64,000 bases of DNA. Source: CAVXXD01 sp963765625. GTDB taxonomy: Bacteria > Actinomycetota > Geothermincolia > Geothermincolales > Geothermincolaceae. Every line of letters starts with the position of its first letter. Position 1 is the stretch's first letter. Positions 34,338 to 43,533 of this stretch are shown in pieces. Below the pieces are notes generated by a model that had not been told where the DNA came from, did not search any database, and saw only the letters and a list, made by a program, of their open reading frames with translations. The DNA lies in NCBI GenBank assembly GCA_963765625.1, contig CAVXXD010000006.1, positions 411,137 to 475,136 on the forward strand, in the 5' to 3' direction. A program made the translations under genes and the position numbers.

Positions 34338-35552
34338 TCACAGGTCGCTGCCCATGGGCTCCGGGGGGAGCTGGAAGGCACGGATGTTCCCGTCGCCGGT
34401 GGAGGCGTAGACCACCCCGTTGACCAGCAGCGGGGCAGTCCGGAAGGAATAGCCGGACTTGTAGGCCCGCGCCAGGGAGCCGTCCTCCATCCTCAAGGTG
34501 TAGACGTTCCCGGTGGCAGTGAAGGCGTGGGCCTGCTCCCCGGCCGGCTGGAGCGGGAAATCGAGCACGTCGTGCAGATCGTAGGTCCAGAGCTGTTCGC
34601 CGGAGGACGGGTCAAGGGCCACGATATCCTGGTTGTAGGAACTCATCAGCAGGGCGCCGTCGCTGATGACCGGTGGCAGCCAGACGAACTGGTCCAGCGA
34701 GTGCTGCCACAACACCCTGCCGTCTTCCGCGGCCAGGGCGTAGACGCTGCCGTCTATGCAGGAAAAGTAGGCCACTCCTTCGCCGTGAAGGGGTGAGGTG
34801 AACACCAGGCCGGTGGTGGCAACACTCCAGTGGCCGGTGCCCGCCAGGGCATCCAGGGCAATGGCTTCGCGCGAATAGGTGCCCAGGTAGACATCGCCGT
34901 TTCCACATGCTGGAGTAGCGGCTATCCAGCCCTGCGTGTCGTAAGTCCAGACCGGCTTTCCGTCACTGGCGTCAAGGGCGTAGACGCGGGTCTTGAGGTC
35001 GTAGACGAGGTTGTTGTCCGACACGAAATAGACCACGCCGCCCTCAACCAGCGGTGGGCTGAGGATCTCCCCGTCCGCCCGGTAGATCCAGTTGATGGCG
35101 CCGCTAGCGGCGTCAAGGGCGTAGAGCCGATGGTCCACGCTTCCGAAGTAGACCACGCCGTCGGCCAGGGTGGGGCGTGAAGCGATCCAGCTGCCCACGT
35201 AGAAACTCCACAGGATGTCGCCGTTTTCCGGGTTCAAGGCCATCACTCTTCCGGTGGAAGAACCCACTAACAGCCGGTCGTCACCCCAGGTCAGGAAATT
35301 GAGGCCTCCGACGTCCCTTCCCCATAGTTCGGTGAGTTCGTTGTAGTACACCCCTTCCGTCTCGAAGGTGACCCCTCCCTCCTGCCGCGGGCCCAGGGTG
35401 TCGATCTCCCAGTCCTGGGAGATGCTCAGGTCAGGCATGGAGTTCAGGCTGCCGTCCTCCGGGATGCCGGTTACGAAACGAGCCGTCGCGTAACAGAAGA
35501 TGAAAACGAATACCAGGGCCAGAACCATCTTCCAGCGCTCTATTCTTTTCAT
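34338..35552 (-). CDS. PQQ-like beta-propeller repeat protein
   Basis: An N-terminal membrane anchor (MVLALVFVFIFCYATARFV) precedes about seven propeller blades with the recurring pattern G-x-V-Y-x-G-(S/T), (L/V)-(Y/V)-A-L-(D/N)-(A/P), W-x-(Y/F). Examples are VVYFGSVDHRLYALDAASGA and DVYLGTYSREAIALDALAGT. It acts on the outer face of the membrane, probably as an assembly or binding scaffold; catalytic PQQ ligands are not evident. 404 residues. It lies between the glycosyltransferase and a membrane protein, whose stop overlaps its start by 4 bases. Confidence 0.85.
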   Translation of the reverse strand: MKRIERWKMVLALVFVFIFCYATARFVTGIPEDGSLNSMPDLSISQDWEIDTLGPRQEGGVTFETEGVYYNELTELWGRDVGGLNFLTWGDDRLLVGSSTGRVMALNPENGDILWSFYVGSWIASRPTLADGVVYFGSVDHRLYALDAASGAINWIYRADGEILSPPLVEGGVVYFVSDNNLVYDLKTRVYALDASDGKPVWTYDTQGWIAATPACGNGDVYLGTYSREAIALDALAGTGHWSVATTGLVFTSPLHGEGVAYFSCIDGSVYALAAEDGRVLWQHSLDQFVWLPPVISDGALLMSSYNQDIVALDPSSGEQLWTYDLHDVLDFPLQPAGEQAHAFTATGNVYTLRMEDGSLARAYKSGYSFRTAPLLVNGVVYASTGDGNIRAFQLPPEPMGSDL

Positions 35553-36793
35553 CCCTGTCCTCCGCTTCCGAGATAGCCGGCCACCTTGGGGTCCGACAGA
35601 AAATCGCTCCTGATGCGGGATTTGACGGTGATGAGCTCGATCCGGTTCACCCGGGGAAGGGAGCGGCCGGGTGGCTGAATCACCCTGACGGGCAGGGGCA
35701 GGTCCTTCTTCACCGCTTCCTCCCCCAGTTCTGCCAGGGCATACAGGCGCTTCTCCAGCCTCCCCCCCAGGAGCCAGGGCTGCTTGAGGGTGAGATACAT
35801 GGTCACCAGGTATACCGAGGCCGCCACGGCGGCGATAAGGCTGGAAAGGACCTTCCAGCGCATGTTGAAGGCGAATGTGAAGGTGAAGCTGGCGGCTGCG
35901 GCGATCACGAAGATGATGGCCCAGGCCCGGTAGATCCGCGCCGGCAGAGCGCCGGTGTGGAACTCCCGCATCATGGTACGGGCCAGGTCGGCAAGGGTGT
36001 TCTCACGATAGGCGTCGGAGAGCAGGCCACCCTGCCGAATCAGCGGGTAGAAACAGGTGGCCTCCCTGGTCGAAGCAAGGCCTTCTTTCTCGTCCATGAT
36101 GGCCAGGAGCATGCTGGCTCCCGCCCCCAGGCCGACGGCCGCGAGCCCGCCTTCCGGCGCACCGGTTTCCTGCACGGCCAGGGAATAGAGCCGGCCGGCC
36201 ATGGTGGCCATGTCTCTTTCCGCCGCCGCCAGCGCCGCGTAGTCCGGCTCCAGCACCGCGCTGCCTTCCGCCCCCGCGCCGGCTAGAGCCCGCTCCAGCT
36301 GCCGGGTATAACCTTCCCGGTCGACCACCACGAGCTTCTCGACCGCCGCGAGCTCACCGCCGGCCTTCGGCAGGTAGAGGGTGCCCAGGCCGTCGAGCTC
36401 CTTTGCTTCCATCGCTTCCCTGCTTAAGGCCCCTGCCGTCCTTTCTTTCCCCCTCCTGCGGACCCGCTGAAGCCCCTGGACAGCCGAGGAGAGGATGAGG
36501 GTCAGGGCTATCGCGGCCAGTATCCCGGCCGCCAGGCAGGCCATGCTCATGAAGCCTTCGATGTTGCGGGTGTTCTGGTGCTCCGGGTTGGTGAAATAGT
36601 AGGCATAGCCGAAGATGAGGCAGACCGCCCCGATGGAGTAGTTTATGCGCGGCGAGACCCGGTTGCCGTAGACGCACAGCCCGTGCAGGCCTCTCCAGCC
36701 GATGATCGCCTGCAGGATCCCGAAGCAGGCCACCAGGGAGAAGATGAAGGTTTCCAGTATGTTCTCGTGAAAGACGATGTGGAACTGATCCAT
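35549..36793 (-). CDS. Membrane protein of unknown function
   Basis: A 414-residue protein with three N-terminal membrane helices (about residues 12-32, 50-66 and 80-104), a large cytoplasmic Ala/Glu-rich domain (105-285), two more helices (290-312 and 318-338) and a basic C-terminal region (RVNRIELITVKSRIRSDF). I do not recognise a family. It is coupled to the PQQ-propeller gene by an ATGA-type overlap and follows a PAP2 phosphatase by 4 bases, so the four genes from 37.4 to 32.8 kb look like one envelope operon. Confidence 0.65.
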   Translation of the reverse strand: MDQFHIVFHENILETFIFSLVACFGILQAIIGWRGLHGLCVYGNRVSPRINYSIGAVCLIFGYAYYFTNPEHQNTRNIEGFMSMACLAAGILAAIALTLILSSAVQGLQRVRRRGKERTAGALSREAMEAKELDGLGTLYLPKAGGELAAVEKLVVVDREGYTRQLERALAGAGAEGSAVLEPDYAALAAAERDMATMAGRLYSLAVQETGAPEGGLAAVGLGAGASMLLAIMDEKEGLASTREATCFYPLIRQGGLLSDAYRENTLADLARTMMREFHTGALPARIYRAWAIIFVIAAAASFTFTFAFNMRWKVLSSLIAAVAASVYLVTMYLTLKQPWLLGGRLEKRLYALAELGEEAVKKDLPLPVRVIQPPGRSLPRVNRIELITVKSRIRSDFLSDPKVAGYLGSGGQG

Positions 36794-36797
36794 GCCC

Positions 36798-37415
36798 TCA
36801 CTCCCTCAGGCTGGCCCCGTCCCGGAACCAGCTCTCCGTGCTCCATATCAGCTGCTTCAAAGGCAGCGAGATCACCCCAGCATAGTGTACAAAAAGTGCC
36901 GCGGCCAGCGCGATGGCCGCCCCTCCCAGGATGTCGCCCGGGTAGCAGACGCCGCACCAGACGCGGGCGAAGCACATGTACAGGGCCGGGGGGAGAAACC
37001 ACCAGCTGAAGCGGCGGTCGGCCAGCAGGGCCGAGAAATAAAAAGCGAAGGTCGTAGCCGCCGGGTTGCTGGGAAAAGAAGAGTCCGTCGGCTTGTAGAA
37101 GAGCAGGTTGACGGTGTGGGAGGGGTCTATGAACGGGCGGTCCCGGGTTATGAAAACCACCACCAGCTGGACCAGGGCGTTGGCCAGCACCACGGTCAGG
37201 ACCAGCTCCACCACGGCGGCGAGGTGCGACCGGTCGAGCTCGCGCGTCTTTCCCCGAAAGGCCATCAACAGCACCAGGAAGCCGATGGTCATGGGCACGA
37301 GGTGGTCGTTGCAGCCCGCCTTCATTATGGTGTCAAAAAACGAGTTGTGTCCGGCCAGCCCGTTGATCCAGGTGAAAACAGTGTAGTCGAAATCCGTCAA
37401 CCAGTTCACTCTCAT
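36798..37415 (-). CDS. PAP2-family membrane phosphatase
   Basis: The start is ATG 37415 (MRVNWLTDFDYTVFTWINGL), behind CCGGAGG. The PAP2 signature is present: VVVFITRDRPFID (KxxxxxxRP-like), SSFPSNPAATTFAF (PSxH-like, with Asn-Pro-Ala where His is usual) and ARVWCGVCYPGDILGG (SRxxxxxHxxxD-like, with Tyr in place of His). The two active-site His positions therefore look altered. Members dephosphorylate lipid phosphates such as undecaprenyl pyrophosphate. 205 residues, about five helices. Reduced or different activity is possible. Confidence 0.75.
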   Translation of the reverse strand: MRVNWLTDFDYTVFTWINGLAGHNSFFDTIMKAGCNDHLVPMTIGFLVLLMAFRGKTRELDRSHLAAVVELVLTVVLANALVQLVVVFITRDRPFIDPSHTVNLLFYKPTDSSFPSNPAATTFAFYFSALLADRRFSWWFLPPALYMCFARVWCGVCYPGDILGGAAIALAAALFVHYAGVISLPLKQLIWSTESWFRDGASLRE

Positions 37416-37524
37416 ACCTCCGGGCGGCTCCCGCCACGGGCCGGGACAGGCGTTCAATCGATCAGCTTATCAATTAGCGTATTATACTATATGGGGAGCG
37501 CAGTCCGGACAGGGGGACAAAGCG

Positions 37525-37779
37525 ATGGAGAGACTGATCGGAAGAGTGACGCATTATTACGGGAAAGCAGGCGTGGCCGCCATCGAGCTGGAGGACACCT
37601 TGCGGGTCGGTGACCGCATCCGCATCAAGGGGCACACCTCCGACTGGGACCAGGTGGTGGAGTCCATGCAGATCGAGGGCGGCGGGACCGGGCAGGGGGA
37701 ACGGGGCCAGACCGTAGGCATCAAGGTCCCCGAACATGCCCGCGAGCACGACGCGGTCTATCTTCTTGAAGATTCCTAA
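37525..37779 (+). CDS. Small EF-Tu domain-2-like protein
   Basis: An 84-residue beta-barrel protein with the EF-Tu domain 2 pattern: LIGRVTHYYGKAGVAAIELE, then TLRVGDRIRIKGHTSDWDQV and VGIKVPEHAREHDAVYLL. Often annotated as 'translation elongation factor-like protein', though it lacks a GTPase domain and any proven role in translation. A relative is the C-terminal part of U32 peptidases. ATG 37525 is preceded by an AT-rich -10-like tattatactatat. Confidence 0.8.
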   Translation: MERLIGRVTHYYGKAGVAAIELEDTLRVGDRIRIKGHTSDWDQVVESMQIEGGGTGQGERGQTVGIKVPEHAREHDAVYLLEDS

Positions 37780-37850
37780 AGAAAAATGACCGGGCTCCCG
37801 CTTTGCCTTATAATAACAGCGGCACGGCCATCAACAACGGCGGAGGCGCC

Positions 37851-38363
37851 ATGAACGCAAGCGAAGTGACGGCGGAATACGAAGTGAGAGGCGGGGCCTG
37901 GGAGGTCTTCTTCACCCTGACTTTCTGGGCAGGTGTCGCCCTGCTCCTTGCCGGCACCTTCGGGGTGCAAACGGTGGTGCTCGCCTCGGCCGGCATAGGC
38001 GTGGGCCTGTTTTCCGTCTTTGCCATCTCCTCTTCATCGACCTTCCTGCTGGTCGAAGGCTGCGCCCTGGTGCTCGAGAAAACCCGCTTCTACATGGGAT
38101 TCAGCCGACCCGTCCCCCTGTCCGGCATCACCGGCGTGCGGATGACGGAGTCGCGGCGCTCCAGTGGCTGGCCCGGAGGCAACCCGCCCGACAAGGACGT
38201 GACCTACTGGGTCCGCGTGGACATCGTTACGGACCACGGCCGGGTGCGCGCCTTCCGCTCCCCCCTGAACGGCACACCCGGGGACAACCGCCGGCGGGCC
38301 CTGGAGATCGCCGGCCGCCTCTCGGGGATGACCGGCAAGCCCATCGAGAACGCCGTGAGGTGA
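37851..38363 (+). CDS. Hypothetical membrane protein (PH-like)
   Basis: The start is ATG 37851 (MNASEVTAEYEVRGGAWEVF), behind GGCGGAGG. Two close membrane helices (residues about 20-62) are followed by a cytoplasmic domain: LLVEGCALVLEKTRFYMGFS, then VPLSGITGVRMTESRRSSG. This looks like a small PH-like bacterial membrane domain. About 170 residues. No function assigned. Confidence 0.65.
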   Translation: MNASEVTAEYEVRGGAWEVFFTLTFWAGVALLLAGTFGVQTVVLASAGIGVGLFSVFAISSSSTFLLVEGCALVLEKTRFYMGFSRPVPLSGITGVRMTESRRSSGWPGGNPPDKDVTYWVRVDIVTDHGRVRAFRSPLNGTPGDNRRRALEIAGRLSGMTGKPIENAVR

Positions 38364-38399
38364 AAGCCCGGACGCCGGGCGGGATGACGGGGAGGGCTG

Positions 38400-39299
38400 A
38401 TGGCTGCATCACGGATCGGGGATGATACCTGGCTCATCGATATCCTTCTGGCGGGGATGGAGGGTTATGCCGCCGTCTATGCCCTGCGGGGCAGCCGCGG
38501 TGTCGCCCTGGTAGACTCGGGGACCTCGGCCTGCGCGCCCAACATCATCGCCGGCCTGGAAGAAGCAGGTATCGCCCGGGAAGAAGTCCTCTACATCGTG
38601 GTCACCCACATCCATCTCGACCACTCCGGGGGAGCCGGTGCCCTCGTCCGGGAACTGCCCGAAGCCAGGGTGGTCGTCGCGCCCGGGGGGGTCGGCACCC
38701 TGGCCAGGCCGGAGCGCCTGGTGGCCAGCGCCCGCCGCGCCCTGGGGGTCATAGCCGAGCTCTACGGCGACATGCTGCCCATCGACGAGGGCCGGTTAGA
38801 GGCCGCGGGGGAAGGCGGCCTGGACCTGGGGGGCCGGCATCTGCGCCTCGTCCCCACCCCGGGACACGCCTCCTCGCATGTATGCGTGGTGGACGAGGCT
38901 ACCAACACCCTCTTCTCGGGCGACAGCCTGGGCCTCTGGCTGGCGGAGGAAGGAAAGGTGGTCCCGGTCACGCCCTTGCCCGATTTCGACCTGAACCAGC
39001 AGCGACGCTCCCTGCGCCACCTGGAAGAGCTCGACTGCGCCCGCACCTGCTTCGCCCATTTCGGCTGCGCCGGCGGAAGCGCCGCGCTGGCCCGGGATTC
39101 CCTCGCCGGCCTGGAGCTGATGGTGGGGGTGGTTGAAGATGCCAGGCGAGCGGGGCGGAAGCCGTCGGAAGCGGCCGGGGAACTGATGCGGCTGATGGAG
39201 ATATCTTCCCCTTACGGCGAGTTCATGTTCGGGGGGATGAGCCTGCAGAACGTGCACGGGATAACCCGCTACCTTGAGAAGAGGGAAGCGGGGGGCTGA
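38400..39299 (+). CDS. MBL-fold metallohydrolase
   Basis: The zinc-binding motif HxHxDH is intact as VTHIHLDHSGGAG, followed by GHASSHVCVVDEA (third His) and LFSGDSLGLW (bridging Asp). Late HFGCAGG supplies the last His. The 299-residue length and the C-terminal helical extension (LAGLELMVGVVEDARRAG) fit the beta-lactamase-like hydrolase/lactonase group. ATG 38400 with GGGGAGGG upstream. Substrate unknown; it follows the PH-like membrane protein by 36 bases. Confidence 0.9.
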   Translation: MAASRIGDDTWLIDILLAGMEGYAAVYALRGSRGVALVDSGTSACAPNIIAGLEEAGIAREEVLYIVVTHIHLDHSGGAGALVRELPEARVVVAPGGVGTLARPERLVASARRALGVIAELYGDMLPIDEGRLEAAGEGGLDLGGRHLRLVPTPGHASSHVCVVDEATNTLFSGDSLGLWLAEEGKVVPVTPLPDFDLNQQRRSLRHLEELDCARTCFAHFGCAGGSAALARDSLAGLELMVGVVEDARRAGRKPSEAAGELMRLMEISSPYGEFMFGGMSLQNVHGITRYLEKREAGG

Positions 39300-39314
39300 G
39301 CCGGGCGGCTACTC

Positions 39315-40400
39315 CTATATCTTGTTGACGTCTACCTCCACCACCAGCCCGGTGGCGGCATCCATGGCGAAGACGATGCCTTTTGAAGGGTATTGCCAGA
39401 TGATCGCGGACTCCCCACCCATGTTGCCCTCATCCAGTATCTCGGCAGGGCCGAACTCCTTACTCACGTCGGCCTGCTTCGAGCCTATCCCCACTCCCTT
39501 GGCGGTCTTGCCGGCATAGGGGCTGCGCACGGCGACGGAAATGACCGTGTCGTAGTCGCTGGGCTTCTCGTCGAGATCCTGGTCTTGCAGGTAGACGTTG
39601 AGCTTCCAGCCACCGGTACCCCCGGTGTAGGTGGCGGAAACCAGCCCTTCCCCCATGAAACCGGTGAGATTGGGTAGGCCGTAGTTGTCCTTTACCCATA
39701 CGTAGTTGTCGCCGATACTGATCCCTGCCAGTGAGGTACCGGCCACGATGGGCTCGGTTCCGGTTACTTTGAAGATGTCTCCCGAGGCCACGGCATACTG
39801 TTTCCCCATCCCCGTGGCAGGTTTCAACCCTCCGATGGGGGTCACCACCATGGTGACCACCCGGCCGTCCTTTTTCGCCTCCAGGAACTCGACACCACGC
39901 TTCGAGAAGGTGTAGGCGATGTAGGCCTGCCCGTTGTACTCGGTTTCGGAAGACCCGTCGAACTGGCCGAACTCACCTATCAGCTCCTCGGGGGTGCTCT
40001 CCATGCTGTTCCCTCCCGAGGTGGTCCCGTAATAGGGGGCCGAGACCTCGATCTGGCCTATGGTGTCGGCATCGTCGAGTTCGAAGTTGCCGTTGTCGTG
40101 AAAAACTACCACCAGGTGCCAGGTCTCGGGGTCGTCCCGCTTCCCGGTGTCGTTGAGGCGCAGGAAGTAGGAGTAGATGTAGCCATCCCGGTATTCGGAT
40201 ACCTCAGGGTCGCCATAGGCCTCACGCGCCGTCGCGAAAGTGGCGTCGATGTCCAGCCCGGCCAGGGAGTAGCCGGGGACGATGGGCGCGTAGTCCGGGT
40301 CGCCGGCGTGGTCCGGTTCGCCCCCGCCGCATCCTGCCGCGGTGACGACCAGGGCCGCCAGCACCGATACCGTGGCCTTCCAGAACAGGTTCTTTCGCAT
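39315..40400 (-). CDS. Lipoprotein with two repeated domains
   Basis: A lipoprotein signal (MRKNLFWKATVSVL to TAAGC) is followed by two similar halves. The first begins IVPGYSLAGLDIDATFATAR and contains YGDPE; the second begins IVAGTSLAGISIGDNYVWVK and contains YGLPN. Each half ends with an E-V/I-S-A/V-x-S/P-P-Y segment, so an internal duplication is clear. About 360 residues, exported and lipid-anchored. No known family recognised. ATG 40400 has GAGGAAAC upstream. Confidence 0.75.
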   Translation of the reverse strand: MRKNLFWKATVSVLAALVVTAAGCGGGEPDHAGDPDYAPIVPGYSLAGLDIDATFATAREAYGDPEVSEYRDGYIYSYFLRLNDTGKRDDPETWHLVVVFHDNGNFELDDADTIGQIEVSAPYYGTTSGGNSMESTPEELIGEFGQFDGSSETEYNGQAYIAYTFSKRGVEFLEAKKDGRVVTMVVTPIGGLKPATGMGKQYAVASGDIFKVTGTEPIVAGTSLAGISIGDNYVWVKDNYGLPNLTGFMGEGLVSATYTGGTGGWKLNVYLQDQDLDEKPSDYDTVISVAVRSPYAGKTAKGVGIGSKQADVSKEFGPAEILDEGNMGGESAIIWQYPSKGIVFAMDAATGLVVEVDVNKI

Positions 40401-40455
40401 ATGTTTCCTCCGTTACAATGATGTAGTTCGACGGCCCGGTGGTTCCATCCTTGCC

Positions 40456-41538
40456 TCAGCCCATCAGGCGGGAAAGAAGGCGGAGCGCCAGCCTGGCCGT
40501 CTGGTCGCGGGTGCCGTCGCGGTGGCGCAGCCCGGCCAGGTGTATGTCCATCTCCATGACGTCCAGGCCTGCCAGGCGCCCTTTTTCCTCTCTCAGCCAT
40601 TCCCCGATGGCCCCGCAGACTGAGAGCAGGTCCCGTTCCTCCATCCCGAACAGGTCCATGAAACGGCATGCCTGGGCCGCCCGCAGGGACCCCACGTCGA
40701 TATCCAGGGAGACATACACGACCCGCCCGGCCAGGCGCTCCAGGGCCTTCCTCAGGAGGGCCGGCCCTCCGGGGGAGCCCATTTCCCGCTTGCACAAAAA
40801 GGTTGCCCCTGCCTCCCGCAGCTCCGCGAAGGGAGCAAAGTCTCCGGCTCCATCCCCGTGGGTCCCGGCCTGCGAGGCAGGCTGGTCGGCTACCCCCGCC
40901 AGCAACAGGCCGGCGGGCTCGACCACCCCTTCTTTCACCAGGAAGTGGAGGAAGGAGCCGCAATTGTAGGAGTCCGGCGCCGACCGGGTGGCGTTGGCCT
41001 GCGTCCCTCCCGCCTGCTCCTCCCCCTGTCCCGCCTCGGCCAGCAGGCGGTAGAGCTCCAGCCGCCGCTGGAGGGGGATGACGTCCGAGTGGGCATCCAG
41101 CACCACCAGGGCCAGGCGTCCGGGCCCGTATCTTTCGGACAGGGACCGGACGGCGCCACCGGTGAGAGAGTGGTCGACTCCGATCATCAGGGGCCGGCGG
41201 GGCAGGACCTCGCTGGAGACGAAGTCGCTGACCAGGCCGGCGTAATGCCGGCACCCGTCGCCGTCCAGGAAGGCGGTGAAGCGCTCCTGGCGCAGCGACG
41301 GCAAGCTTCGCGGGGAAGGACGGGGCCGCAGCCAGTCCTCCACCTCCAGCTTGCCCCCCAGAGCCCCACCCCCCGAAACCGCGGCCAGCGCCTGCGAAGC
41401 TACCAGGTCGTAGGGGTCGCGGGGGTGGGAGGGCTTGAGGACGCCACGGCCCACCGCCTGGAGGTAGGCCCGCTTCATCTCTACTTTTTCCGGCGCATCG
41501 AGAGGGTCCAGCGCCGCTCCAAAAATCACCCATTCCAT
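40456..41538 (-). CDS. Arginase/agmatinase superfamily (ureohydrolase-like) protein
   Basis: A 360-residue protein with the manganese-binding motifs in order: LMIGVDHSLTGG (usual GGDHS), VVLDAHSDVIP (DAHxD) and VVYVSLDIDVGS (SxDxDxxDP, with the final DP missing). Enzymes of this fold hydrolyse guanidino or related amide compounds, including arginine, agmatine and formiminoglutamate. It is longer than usual, with an N-terminal extension and an inserted loop rich in Gln and Gly. The altered third motif leaves the substrate open. It is divergent from the flavoprotein gene. Confidence 0.75.
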   Translation of the reverse strand: MEWVIFGAALDPLDAPEKVEMKRAYLQAVGRGVLKPSHPRDPYDLVASQALAAVSGGGALGGKLEVEDWLRPRPSPRSLPSLRQERFTAFLDGDGCRHYAGLVSDFVSSEVLPRRPLMIGVDHSLTGGAVRSLSERYGPGRLALVVLDAHSDVIPLQRRLELYRLLAEAGQGEEQAGGTQANATRSAPDSYNCGSFLHFLVKEGVVEPAGLLLAGVADQPASQAGTHGDGAGDFAPFAELREAGATFLCKREMGSPGGPALLRKALERLAGRVVYVSLDIDVGSLRAAQACRFMDLFGMEERDLLSVCGAIGEWLREEKGRLAGLDVMEMDIHLAGLRHRDGTRDQTARLALRLLSRLMG

Positions 41539-41574
41539 GTAGCTAGTATAATGGGGTCACGTCTTGGAGGTAGC

Positions 41575-42684
41575 ATGGAATATTACGATGCCATAGTAAT
41601 CGGCGCCGGCCCGGCCGGCTGTTCGGCCGCAAGGGCCCTGTCCGACGCCCGATTTAAGACCTTGCTGCTGGAACGGGAGAGGCTGCCGCGCGACAAAACC
41701 TGCGGCGGGGTGATTTCCGCCGGCTCCCTGGACCGGGTGGTGGAACGCTTCGGCCCGCTCCCCCCGGAGGTGGACGGCGCGCGCTGGCCGGTGGCGGGCA
41801 TCCGGGTGGCCGGGCCAAAAGGTGAAGCCGTGGAGATACCCTACTCGCCGGCCCGCACCACCCTCCCCCGCTCGCTCTTCGACTCCTGGCTGGCCGGAAA
41901 GTGCGGGGCTGAAGTGCTGGAAGGGGCCGAGGTCTGCGATCTCGAGGCCACCCGTTTCGACAATCATGTGTTCGCGAGGCGGGAAGGAGAAGAGCTGGAG
42001 TTCGGGGCGACCTACGTGGTGGGCGCCGACGGCGGCACCTCGAATATCCTCCGCCTCCTGCGCCCGGAGTTCAGCCGCGTCTACCAGCAGCCCGGACTAG
42101 TCGACTTCCTCGAGCTGGTCTTTCCCGCTTCCCCCGGCTCCAGCGAGGTCTGGCGCGGGGTGCTGCTGCTCCCCCGGCAGGGCCGGACCCTACGCCTCAT
42201 CTCCGGTCCCGACGGCTTGCGGCTCTTCCTGCCCTTCAGGCGGGAAGAAAGCTGGGAGGGCCTGCTCGAAACGGCCCTGCCCCTGCTGCGCCGGCATTTC
42301 TCCCTCGAAACGGAAGAGCCGGCCGGCCGGCGCTTCGGCACATTGAACCGCATGGGGCTGGCCGGGAACCACAGCCCCGGCGCGGGCAGCGTGCTGCTGG
42401 CAGGAGAGGCCTGCGGCCTGCTCGACCCCTGGGGAGACGGCATCGCCACGGCCCTGGAAAGCGGAGAGCTGGTCGCCGGGGCCATCGTGGAGGGAGCAGG
42501 CGAAAAGATCCTGCCACACGTCCTCTACGACGCGCGCCTGCAGCCTTCCCTGGAGCGCTTTGGTGCGGCAAGGTCCGGGAAGCGCAGCGGCGATGACATC
42601 TCGTTAGGCGGCAACCGGTACGACCCGGCAACCATCACCGGGCGCCACAGGTATCGCCGCCTGCTCGGGCAGCTGGTGGGATGA
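41575..42684 (+). CDS. Geranylgeranyl reductase-family FAD-dependent oxidoreductase
   Basis: The start is ATG 41575 (MEYYDAIVIGAGPAGCSAAR), behind TTGGAGG; a long frame upstream is antisense to the arginase-like gene. The dinucleotide motif GAGPAGCSAARALSDARF is followed by DKTCGGVISAG (the conserved Cys-Gly-Gly), VVGADGGTSNILR and the second FAD motif VLLAGEACGLLDPWGDG. About 369 residues, as in the family, which saturates isoprenoid chains of quinones, lipids or chlorophyll. Membrane-associated action on a menaquinone or polyprenyl chain is plausible but inferred. Confidence 0.88.
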   Translation: MEYYDAIVIGAGPAGCSAARALSDARFKTLLLERERLPRDKTCGGVISAGSLDRVVERFGPLPPEVDGARWPVAGIRVAGPKGEAVEIPYSPARTTLPRSLFDSWLAGKCGAEVLEGAEVCDLEATRFDNHVFARREGEELEFGATYVVGADGGTSNILRLLRPEFSRVYQQPGLVDFLELVFPASPGSSEVWRGVLLLPRQGRTLRLISGPDGLRLFLPFRREESWEGLLETALPLLRRHFSLETEEPAGRRFGTLNRMGLAGNHSPGAGSVLLAGEACGLLDPWGDGIATALESGELVAGAIVEGAGEKILPHVLYDARLQPSLERFGAARSGKRSGDDISLGGNRYDPATITGRHRYRRLLGQLVG

Positions 42685-42702
42685 AAAGAAGAAGGAGTTG
42701 AT

Positions 42703-43467
42703 ATGAAACCGGTGAGGACCTTCAAGCGTATCGTGCTGGCCGGGGCGGCGGCGCACGCCTGGGCCGTCTTCAGGCTCAAGCCCTCGTTCCGGCAGCTGCT
42801 CAGCCCGGAGTGGCACCGGGAGGTGCCCATCCGCATCATGGGAAAAGGGCTGGCCTGGCTGTTGCCCGCCATCTATGCCAACTACGGTGAGAGGGGGGTC
42901 AAGCGGTTGCAATACGCCTTCTACGAGGCCGGGGTGACCCGGGCCGCGATGATGCAGCAGGCGCTCCGGATCGACCCGGACGATGCGCGCAGCCTGGGCC
43001 GCATCCTCGATTTCGAGGACGGCACGGTCGGGGTGCGCGGCATCTGGACGGAAGAGACTAAGGGCAGGGCCACCAAGGAGGAGCGCTACTGCCCCATGGC
43101 CGCGGAGCTGGAGAGCTGTCCCGAGGTCTGCACCAGGCTGATGGCGGCCATGGAGGCCGGCACCTTCTCGGTGATCAACCCCGACATCCTCATCCCCGAA
43201 TCAGGCGAGCTGCTCTCCACCGGGGGGAGCTGCTGCCGGGCCACTTTCGAGCTGGGCTATCTCGACCGTAAGGAAGCCAGAAAAGAGTCTCCCCACGCCA
43301 CCCACGACGCTTACCCGCCCGTCCTCAAGGTGCCCGGCCTGCGGGCGCGCATGGCCGCCGCCGCCCTTCTCGGGTCGCTTAAAGCCCTGGTCAGGCTAGC
43401 TTTCACTGACATCGACGAGATCGACATGCTCTGGTACGAGCACATGCGCTACGAGCCCGCCCCATAG
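42703..43467 (+). CDS. Hypothetical protein, possibly ATC-hydrolase-like
   Basis: A 254-residue protein, with Cys residues in EERYCPMAAELESCPEVC and in STGGSCCRATFEL. These recall the L-2-amino-thiazoline-4-carboxylic acid hydrolase family, but the match is weak. The N-terminus is helical and amphipathic (FKRIVLAGAAAHAWAVFRL). It starts 18 bases after the flavoprotein gene, so the two are probably co-transcribed. Function not assigned. Confidence 0.55.
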   Translation: MKPVRTFKRIVLAGAAAHAWAVFRLKPSFRQLLSPEWHREVPIRIMGKGLAWLLPAIYANYGERGVKRLQYAFYEAGVTRAAMMQQALRIDPDDARSLGRILDFEDGTVGVRGIWTEETKGRATKEERYCPMAAELESCPEVCTRLMAAMEAGTFSVINPDILIPESGELLSTGGSCCRATFELGYLDRKEARKESPHATHDAYPPVLKVPGLRARMAAAALLGSLKALVRLAFTDIDEIDMLWYEHMRYEPAP

Positions 43468-43533
43468 GCCGGCATTCCGGCTCCGTAAAGGAATCGGGCG
43501 CCTCCGGGTTGAAATCTAACCAGGAGGTTATTC

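Noticed and set aside
40858..41574. A 239-residue N-terminal extension of the geranylgeranyl reductase-like gene
   Set aside because: The extension is antisense to the arginase-like gene. ATG 41575 has a strong ribosome site and starts at the FAD motif.
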